Positions 5,836 through 12,994 of a stretch of DNA of 12,994 nucleotides are shown one piece after another (the first letter of the stretch is position 1; each line of letters opens with the position of its first letter). A program made the position numbers and the translations under genes. Source of the DNA: Hemicentrotus pulcherrimus (lineage: Eukaryota; Echinodermata; Echinoidea; Camarodonta; Strongylocentrotidae). Where the stretch lies: the NCBI GenBank assembly GCA_003118195.1, contig BEXV01002670.1:25043-38036 (forward strand), in the 5' to 3' direction. The notes beneath the pieces were generated by a model that did no database searches, was not told the origin of the DNA, and saw only the letters and a program-made list of their open reading frames with translations.

Positions 5836-5897
5836 GACTGAATTTAAATACACATATGCAATAAATAAATTGCATACAGGTGTATTCAAAGTCAGTC
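5836..5897. repeat. Imperfect foldback (hairpin)
   Basis: Arms 5836-5862 and 5869-5897 pair around a 6-base AAATAA loop, with two mismatches and a 2-base bulge (GACTGA.TTT.AATACAC...ATGCAAT). A second small palindrome, AGTCTAT-CA-ATAGACT, follows at 5894-5909, and looser symmetry (AAAGCTTTTATAATGGA versus AAACTTTATATGGA) continues outward. The AATAAA at 5860 falls across the loop. It could be a small foldback element remnant. Confidence 0.7.
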
Positions 5898-7542
5898 TAT
5901 CAATAGACTCCATATAAAGTTTCCTAGTATGATGTAACATAAAAAATTCCTTTGGAACAAGGAAGTTGCCTCGTAATGAAATAAGAAGTTTGGAACATAC
6001 AGTGTACATGTTATATCAGGGTTCACAAATCAGAGAGTAATACGAATGTTGATAATAAAACTTACCTTGTTAGAATGAGACTTTGTTATTAAGAATTCAT
6101 TATGATGAGCTTCCATCATACATGTACTACAGGAAGTTAAAAGAAAAAATACTGGTAGGCAAAAGCAAAAACAAAAAATGCAATGTATGTAAGATCTCAT
6201 GTAACGATGCAAGGTAGTGTTTTATCTAGGTGCTGTTGTTGAACATTTTAAACCAACTTGCTAGTTTTAATCATTAAGCAGTTTTATGTTTGGTGATCAA
6301 TTTAAAAACAGTTTTGAACTTTTAATCATGATACTTTTTTCCTTCTGACTTTACAGTCTCAGCCAGTTTTGTGCAATTTGTATCCTCATTTTTTTATTAT
6401 TTAAAATAGGCTACATTTGCAAGTACATGTACCTGTAAATATGTTAATAATAATAATATTTTTAAAGATAAATATATACACAAATTTGCCTACAGTATTC
6501 TTCAAAAATTTCAGTCCGGAGCTTGGTTAAAGCTTTTATCTGAAGTAGCGTGTAATAAAGGACGTTAATTGGGGGCGTACTCTAATTTTTCCATTTGTTA
6601 AAAGTGATCCAAGACCCAGAGTTGGGTAAACTGAATTAGTAGAATATGGACCATTTACCATATCCTTTATGGCAGATGTAAGTTGGTTCTTGAAGGCATT
6701 ATCGACAGTGGTACACTGTTGCTGCTCATGTACATGTACATGTACGGTTCAGTGATAAAGTATATTTCTATTATCAAGAAATGAACAGAATTGTGTGTGA
6801 GCTTGTTGGTGTTTCTTTTATGTTACTGAAAAAAATACTGCATCATTCAAAGTGTGCAGCTGAATTGTATTGCTCAGTGGAATAATATATGGAACCTGAG
6901 TGTAAATGTAAACGTGCAGAAGTAGTAATATTAGTAACTCATGATGATCCCTATATTTACATTGTATGTGTTTAATAGACACTCTTCTTTTGTGGATTCT
7001 CCAGGTGGAAAAAGTTAACATGCCGTCTGAGTGACAGTGACTAGTCGTACATCAAAATTTAACTGAGGTACATGTACATGTACAAGTACTCCACTAGGGG
7101 TTAAATGGAAAGGTATTCTTGTTTGCTGTGAGTGGAGTATGTGTACCGGTATACAAACTTTTAAGTGATTTTACATGTACATATATGCTGACACCAGGCC
7201 CAGACAATTCACTTTGATTAGTTTATGAAGTCTGTCATTGTCAAACAAACAATTCAAGAGAATTTGACTTTTTATTGTGTTAACTTTTAACCCGACATAT
7301 TGCATACAAGGACTGGGTGGCACCTGTATTTGAGCCTAGGAGAATGAGAGAATTTCAGTGCAATGGGTTAAAAAAAATATCATGCACAACTGCAGCTGCT
7401 TTAAGAGCTGACATACAGAGCAGAGTGCCCATTCCCAAGTAGACATGAAATTATTCAAGGTACAGCTTTGTGCTTGGGCAGGTAATACTTAAATAAGTCC
7501 TCTACTTCAGCACAAAATGATGAAGAAGTTTATGGATACATT
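5898..7542. other. Gene-free AT-rich DNA
   Basis: I see no conserved coding sequence on either strand; the short open frames are AT-driven. Repeated CATGTA units stand out, including CATGTACATGTACATGTAC at 6727-6745 and the perfect palindrome GTACATGTACATGTAC at 7068-7083. A strong but isolated minus-strand splice-donor match (CAAG|GTAAGT) lies at 6069-6060. Confidence 0.5.
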
Positions 7543-7641
7543 TCGTCCTTGTTTTCACGAAGTGACGGTAGTGAGGAAAATCGTAATGCAAAGTGAATGC
7601 AATTTTTTTTCACTACCGTCACTTCGTGAAAACAGCGACGA
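7543..7641. repeat. 99-bp foldback with 24-bp perfect stem
   Basis: The perfect arms are 7551-7574 and 7610-7633 (GTTTTCACGAAGTGACGGTA + GTGA and its reverse complement), around a 35-base loop. Past two mismatches the stem extends to 7543 and 7641. TTTATG occurs on both sides (7529-7534 and 7642-7647), but the left copy is 8 bases from the stem. An unspoiled stem in otherwise diverged DNA suggests a young foldback/MITE insertion. A structured RNA is the alternative. Confidence 0.85.
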
Positions 7642-8406
7642 TTTATGTGTACCAACATCTTTTAGAATATTCATTTATTGTTATATATTAACTGCCAAAC
7701 ATATCTTTTGAAATTGATTTGTTCAGGCTTCATGCTTCATGCTACACATGTGAATGAATAAATTATGATCTATTCTAAATTCTAATCACAATTATGTTTG
7801 TTTGACTTGTCTCATTTCATATTTTGTTTTTAATAAAGGTAAAGACCAGTTATGGTCATACGATTGCATTGTGAAAGAAACGTTGTGGAATCGATCAGAA
7901 AAGGATGATCATCTAGCGTCTAGCATCTGCAAGGTGCTGGAATCATCAAATTGATTAGAAATTTGGCCCACTCTTCGTAAAGTTACAAGCACTATACACA
8001 GAAAGATACATATGGGACTACCCTATATCTCTCACAGACCATGAGAGAAACATATTTACGAAATATATGAATTAGTAGGAGGTTCCCCGGCAAATTTGTT
8101 ATCATCATGTATTAGTCAAAACATATTCTTTCACATGATTGGTGATGAGAGCTTCCATTTCATTTTTTTGAAATTGGGGCGTTTCCAATACTTTACCTTT
8201 AACATAGGAATATAAATTTATACAAATATATTGTACATGCACCGACAAAACAGAATGTACACCTCTATCTTTAACAGACAGTACTTTCATTGTAATAATT
8301 ACAAGCAAATTGTGCATCTCATCAAGTCTTACTACATGTAGTTGTTTAAATTCTGTCCACCTTGATTGAATGTTGTATAATTGAGCTCTTTCTTCTTTAA
8401 AAATAA
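7642..8406. other. Gene-free AT-rich DNA
   Basis: No recognisable coding sequence, tRNA or repeat boundary is visible. The minus-strand open frame across 8105-8503 starts inside the neighbouring polypurine tract and has no recognisable domain, so I do not treat it as a gene. Confidence 0.45.
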
Positions 8407-8562
8407 CCCCCCTCCCCCTTTCACTCCAGTTTCCTGTTTTGTCTACTCTTTTTCCCATTTTCCATCTCGCTTTATATCTCTTTCTCTCTCGTTTGTTTTT
8501 CACTCCGTCTCTGTCTCCCTATCTCTCTCCCCATTCCTCTCTTTCTCTCCCTCCCTCTCTTT
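8407..8562 (+). repeat. Polypyrimidine tract (CT-rich simple repeat)
   Basis: About 155 bases of nearly uninterrupted C and T on the plus strand, beginning with a C-run and ending in TCCCTCCCTCTCTTT, with many CTCTCT blocks. It is a degenerate microsatellite. The purine strand makes spurious Arg/Lys/Glu-rich frames. Confidence 0.85.
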
Positions 8563-9029
8563 ATTATTCAACCAATTACACTGCAAATATGCAGGTAAAA
8601 CATGAAGGTAACATGAAGGTAACTTTCTTTAAGTTATTTTCCTTGAACTTGGTTGATCAGTGCATAATATAAAAGATTTAGAGATGCCAAACAACATACT
8701 TCAAATAATAAAGCAAAAATCTTGATTGATCTTAGTATTAATATATTTAATACAATCTTTATGAATATAGTCAATGATTTTACAAACAAGTAAATATATC
8801 CATAATATAAATTGCTCAATCAACGTACACAGCATATACAGAAACGTACAATATTGGCACATGTACTAAAATATATGGACATAAGTAATGATCATTCAAC
8901 AAATAAGATAATGACCCAAGTTTTTCTTTTCTTTTTTTAAAACTTAATTGTTTAGTCTATATAATTAAAAGATACTTAATATCTCTACTCCAGTACTCTC
9001 TATTGGGACCATCCGGCCATGAATGCAAT
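8563..9029. other. Gene-free AT-rich DNA
   Basis: No gene, RNA or structured repeat recognised. GTAACATGAAGGTAAC-type short direct repetition occurs near 8605-8622. Otherwise the sequence resembles generic intergenic or intronic DNA. Confidence 0.4.
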
Positions 9030-9170
9030 GCTGGGATACCAGTTAGAAATGATCAAAGGGCCTGAAAATCACCTAGAATCAGATATTTTGTACACACAAA
9101 AACTAAACTGGCCTGAAAATAAATCGCCAGGACCTGAATTCAGACTTTTGCCTGAAAACTGGCATCCCTG
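9030..9170. repeat. Candidate small foldback repeat
   Basis: CTGGGATACCAGTT (9031-9044) and AACTGGCATCCCTG (9157-9170) are inverted with 12 of 14 positions paired. GCAAT flanks both ends (9025-9029 and 9171-9175), a possible 5-bp target duplication. CCTGAAAA recurs three times inside (9061, 9113 and 9151). It may be a short non-autonomous element. The evidence is modest. Confidence 0.45.
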
Positions 9171-9175
9171 GCAAT

Positions 9176-11342
9176 AGTTATTTATTTTTAATTTTTAATA
9201 TGCTGCTTCTAAAAGTTAAATAAAAATACAATTACAATATTGTTCCCGTTTCATGATGTAGTTACTTAAAAAGATGAAGTATCTAAAAAAAGCAGTAGTT
9301 GCTGGTTTATTGACAAAATGTTCTTTTCTAATGTGATTTGACAAAGCATGACAAGAAAGGAAAAAGACCATGGAGTGATTGAGTCATTCCAATTGAGTAT
9401 ATTTCAGTGGAATAGTTCACATTTTTTAGCTGTCGCTCCTACAAACAAACAGTTACTAAATGTACTTGTCTATAGACAATAGCTTTATAAATTCTAATGA
9501 ACAAAGGCTGATTTCGAACAAAGGACCAGCAAAAAGAAGAAAACAAAACTTCACAGCAGAGAGCAATTTACCTTTGAATGCTCTGCAATATAGAACGCGA
9601 GAAGACGTATGGATTTAAAAAAATAGAGAAAAGAGAATTTCATGAAAATGGCTAAAGGGAAACCACACTCAGCGGACCCTTTGTGGCCACTCTCAGTTAC
9701 TTGTATATGAGATTTAGCTAGATGGGGCAGGCAAGTACCAGAAGAAATACTTTAAACACTGGTGCACTGTTATAAGATGCCAGAGAGGTAAACAAAACTT
9801 GAATTTGATTGGCCAGACATGTTCCATTGTTATGAAAAGAAAAAGAAACTACCGGTATGTATACAGCATTTTGCTTAGTTACCTTACATAAGTATGTCAT
9901 CTTTAGCACACCATTTTCAGTGGCTTCAAATTTATTTGCATATGAAACACCTTCTTTGGAATTCAATGCTTTAATGATTACAGACAATCCATATACCAGT
10001 ATATTAGATTTCTTTACTGCATATTGACTGATTATTTTCAACAACAAAAAATCTCAAGGGCAACTCAATGCCCTATTGTATTATCAATAGACATCATGTT
10101 TGGATTACATAATATGCCATTGTCGTGTTCACACATATCAATAGGTGACGCAAAAGGCTTTGAAATTGCCTGAGGTTGAGTTTTCGAAAGTAGTTGCCAA
10201 TTGCCACTGTGTTCTGATTTGAAAGTTCAGCCCTTCACCATTCACCCATACAAATTCCATGTCACATAAATGCTTCTAATTTAATGTTTGAAATTTTAAA
10301 CTTGGACATTCAGGAAGGCAACATTACAATGAAATAATAAAATAAAACTACCATTTTGCTCACAGTGAATTTTCACAAGATGAATTCCCAGTATATAACA
10401 ATGTCCCTTTTCTTTCTCCTAAAATTCTTTTGGATATTAGGACATGTTCTTCCATTGATCTTGGTTTTCTCAATTCAACTTAGATCAATAATTTAACAAA
10501 CTCTGAAACACAAAGTGCACAAGTTTGTATACCATCACTGTACAGGTATATATTAGGAGTATAAATTATAATGCTTGATTATTTACAAAGAAATTATACA
10601 AGAGTACTCAAGTGCATGAAACGATGTATAAAACATAGCTAACGCATTGAGGTGTGATCAAAGAATCAGAAGACAGAACAAGCAAAAACAATTGAATATA
10701 TGCAGGTAACAAAAAGCAATGAGAGGTACTGCAAATCATAAGAAATAATACTGCTAAAATCATGCAATGACGTTCAGTTACCGAAAATTTAAGTGAAAGT
10801 GTAGAAGCAGCAAAATTTGATCACCCTAAAATGAATCCCATAACAATTCCTTTGGGCTTGGATTTTTGTCAATGATCATAGGTTTAGGCATAGGACTGTA
10901 ATCAGGTATTAGATTGGGTTTAGATTTAGGTTTTGTGTGTAGTGCATGATTCAGGGTTAAAATACTCAATCCATTTTGTTTATAGTGTAGTGTGTTGACC
11001 ACAGAGCACAGAGAATGCTCAAAATGACTAGCTTGCAGGTGAGGACATTTGCATGGTACTTTTATTAGCCAATTGTTTCTGGCATTCAAACAGAAGGCCT
11101 TACTGAAAGGCTAACATTACGAGGGCAATGAGGTGACCCAAAAGTTGAAACCCTAAAGGTTCTCCTTAAGTAAAATGGGGGAGAGGGTGGGGGTCAGATA
11201 TATATAATTGGTTTGAAATTCATGTATGCTCGGATGAGGCCAATGTCATGAACATGCCAAAGTCAGAAAATGTACCTCCATTACTATTTGGACATACAGA
11301 GATATTTAGCCCATACTGTGTTCAGAATAACGATACCAGCAC
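9176..11342. other. Gene-free AT-rich DNA
   Basis: Across about 2.2 kb I recognise no protein domain, splice-supported exon or RNA gene. The longest open frame, 109 codons on the minus strand at 9718-10047, has no recognisable motif. G-rich AATGGGGGAGAGGGTGGGGG lies near 11174. This could be a long intron or intergenic DNA of a neighbouring gene outside the window. Confidence 0.4.
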
Positions 11343-11373
11343 AAAAAAAGAAGAAAAGAAGAAAAGAAGAAAA
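11343..11373 (+). repeat. Purine microsatellite with (GAAGAAAA)3
   Basis: An uninterrupted purine run: seven A, then three perfect copies of GAAGAAAA (11350-11357, 11358-11365 and 11366-11373). It is a simple tandem repeat. Confidence 0.85.
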
Positions 11374-11632
11374 CACTTATCCTGTAATTTCAAAAGGCAA
11401 GATCACACAACTTATAATCAATCAATCAACTAAAAAAACATACACATCTATGAAATTTTCTACATGAAAACAATGATGAAATGCTTATGACCTGGATATG
11501 ACAAAAGAGCAGTCTATAATGTACCTGAATCACACCCCAAATTGGGTGAACACATGGAATTGATGAGTTAAATGTCAGAGTATTGAGGCAGAACCACCAC
11601 CCTGAAAACCCACTAATGGGGAAAACAGAAAT

Positions 11633-11659
11633 GGGGGGGGGGGGGGGGGGGGGGGGGGN
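11633..11659 (+). repeat. Poly-G run with ambiguous base
   Basis: Twenty-six G are followed by N at 11659, then GTGGGGGCGG. The N shows the read base calls failed here, so the true length is unknown. It is the internal counterpart of the homopolymers at both window ends. Confidence 0.9.
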
Positions 11660-12067
11660 GTGGGGGCGGTTCTTCTATACATACAAATAGCAAACCCATA
11701 ATGGTCTGTGAAAATCAGTCAGCTTAAAATTATTTAAAGAAATAAAAACATAATTACATTCTCATTTGAAAATGCCTAAGGTTATACAAACATATATGCT
11801 TGACAATAAAATCCTCATGCATGTTTCAAATTGCCTAACACTTCATGAAAGCGTCAATATATTGTTTAAATTAATTAATCAGTACAATTACTGATCAGAT
11901 CACTCAAACCTAGAAGTTGACAACTTTAAAAAACATTCCATATGATCCAACTGAATATTTGTTGTAAGTTCACACATACAATGATCTCTTCATGCCTTAT
12001 ATTATTTATGTTTAAATAACAAGAGGACTGATGGAAATCTATGCCCTAGTATGCTGTATATTGCACA
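11660..12067. other. Gene-free AT-rich DNA
   Basis: No coding, RNA or repeat feature recognised on either strand. Confidence 0.4.
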
Positions 12068-12214
12068 GCGCCATCTCATGGTCAACTTGCCAACAGTGTG
12101 TAACCCAATAACTCATTTCCACTTCACATGAGGAATCGAGGTGAGAACCAACAGCGGAGCTAGGGGTGCAGCAACTTACGGAACCATTCTGCAACAGCTG
12201 ACCAAAGATGGCGC
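12068..12214. repeat. Weak inverted repeat with ATGGCGC arms
   Basis: GCGCCATCTCATGGTCAAC (12068-12086) and GCTGACCAAAGATGGCGC (12197-12214) pair over about 16 positions with one gap and two substitutions. The patch is more GC-rich than its surroundings. A decayed short DNA transposon is possible. No target duplication was identified. Confidence 0.4.
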
Positions 12215-12994
12215 TAGAGGGGACAGTCTAGCTTTAAGGGTTTGAGAACAGCCATCACTCTACACCCTTGCTTGGGGATCATAGAAAACTATCAATCACA
12301 TTTCTGTACATCAGACAAAAACAACATTTTGATCATTATGACCGGGTAATATACACGATCAACTTTAATGGCAGTGAAACCACCTTTAATTAAAATCATT
12401 TTCATTCGATTAATACGCTATGGGATTAAACATAACTTTATCATATAAACCAATATAGCAAAATATGCATGCATGATTAGATAGAAATAGTAATAAATTT
12501 TCTCATCAAATATTTGCCCTGGTGACAGTTGCAACAAGCTTTATTTGGCCAAACAAATTGGGCAAGGGTTAGTGTTGCGCTTGAGTCTTAGGTAAAGTTT
12601 AGGGACGGGTTATAGCATTGGTTGCAGGCTTGAACGAATCAAGAATAAGTTTAGTATAGGAAAATGACTGCGAAGCAATTGTTGTCGGCACATGTGTCAT
12701 AAAACTTCACGTAACTAGAATAATAACTACAAGTACAGGAGTACCTAAATTTATGGCTACTTCTGTCAATAAAGGATGCACAAAATTTAATTGGAGTGTG
12801 CTATTTGCTGATGATGAGGTGTGAAGGAATTATTATAGGTCAACTGTCATTGCCAAGATATATTTCTACAAACCGTTTTACACACTTGTATTCCCCAGTT
12901 ATTAACTAAGTTGAAGCTGTTGGCATATAAACTGATTTCAGCGTTGTTTGAATTTGAGACCTGACAAGTGTGATGCCCCCGGCCCCCCCCCCCC
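12215..12994. other. Gene-free AT-rich DNA ending in poly-C
   Basis: No gene recognised. Degenerate GGGTTA/TTTAGGG-like words occur at about 12559-12610. The last twelve bases (12983-12994) are all C, the mirror image of the poly-G at the left edge. Confidence 0.5.

Noticed and set aside
6030..6212. Minus-strand exon ending at a perfect CAAG|GTAAGT donor (6069-6060)
   Set aside because: The encoded stretch is low-complexity (Cys/Phe-rich), there is no matching acceptor or partner exon, and single donor matches occur by chance in kilobases of AT-rich DNA.
8105..8503. 132-codon minus-strand frame
   Set aside because: Its Arg/Lys-rich N-terminus is the polypurine tract in translation, and the remainder has no recognisable motif.
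9718..10047. 109-codon minus-strand frame with a hydrophobic C-terminus
   Set aside because: No recognisable family and AT-driven composition. There is no splice, promoter or poly(A) context to support it.
10870..10940. TTTAGG-like words, also at 12559-12610, suggesting interstitial telomeric repeat
   Set aside because: The words are scattered and irregular; there is no tandem TTAGGG array.
11174..11193. G-quadruplex candidate AATGGGGGAGAGGGTGGGGG
   Set aside because: Only three runs of three or more G are present within reach, so it does not meet the usual four-run pattern.

Overview
The window looks like a piece of nuclear genome from a marine deuterostome invertebrate, most probably an echinoderm, with a hemichordate as the alternative. 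Three things point there. One gene has a clear eukaryotic splice donor and a secretory signal peptide. The other is an animal DNAJC30-type protein. The intergenic DNA is AT-rich and full of the palindromes ACATGT(A) and ACCGGT, and it carries a short foldback element ending in a ...GGGTGTTTCATAAA-type terminus, which I associate with such genomes. The organism call is inference; no mitochondrial or rRNA marker is present.

Layout. Positions 1-15 are poly-G. Positions 118-3006 hold two long, roughly 95 % similar head-to-tail copies (118-1451 and 1455-3006), with an ambiguous base exactly at their junction (1452). Each copy contains smaller nested repeats and a tRNA-like, B-box-bearing SINE module on the minus strand. 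Positions 3007-3456 are intron, carrying a GC-rich inverted repeat. Positions 3457-3701 (minus) are the first coding exon of an arylsulfatase A-like enzyme, ending inside the C-x-P-S-R active-site signature. Positions 3702-3954 are a compact divergent promoter with an E-box, an inverted CCAAT box and a perfect AGGTCA direct repeat with 5-bp spacing. Positions 3955-5139 (plus) are an intronless reading frame for a DNAJC30-like mitochondrial J-domain protein. From about 5140 to the end (nearly 8 kb) I find no convincing gene. That stretch holds a probable 3' UTR, a 288-bp MITE with 85-bp terminal inverted repeats (5373-5660), several smaller foldback structures (5836-5897, 7543-7641, 9030-9170, 12068-12214), a polypyrimidine tract (8407-8562), a GAAGAAAA triplet repeat, a poly-G run with an N (11633-11659) and a terminal poly-C run.

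How the genes relate. The two coding genes are head to head, with 253 bp between start codons. The sulfatase is predicted to be lysosomal or secreted, and the DNAJC30-like protein to be a mitochondrial inner-membrane co-chaperone. They do not share a pathway that I can name, but they probably share one bidirectional TATA-less promoter. I saw no clearly novel multi-gene system. The most interesting items are the promoter architecture, the probable false (allelic) duplication with palindromes present in only one copy, the 5' structure of the DNAJC30-like gene, and the foldback elements.
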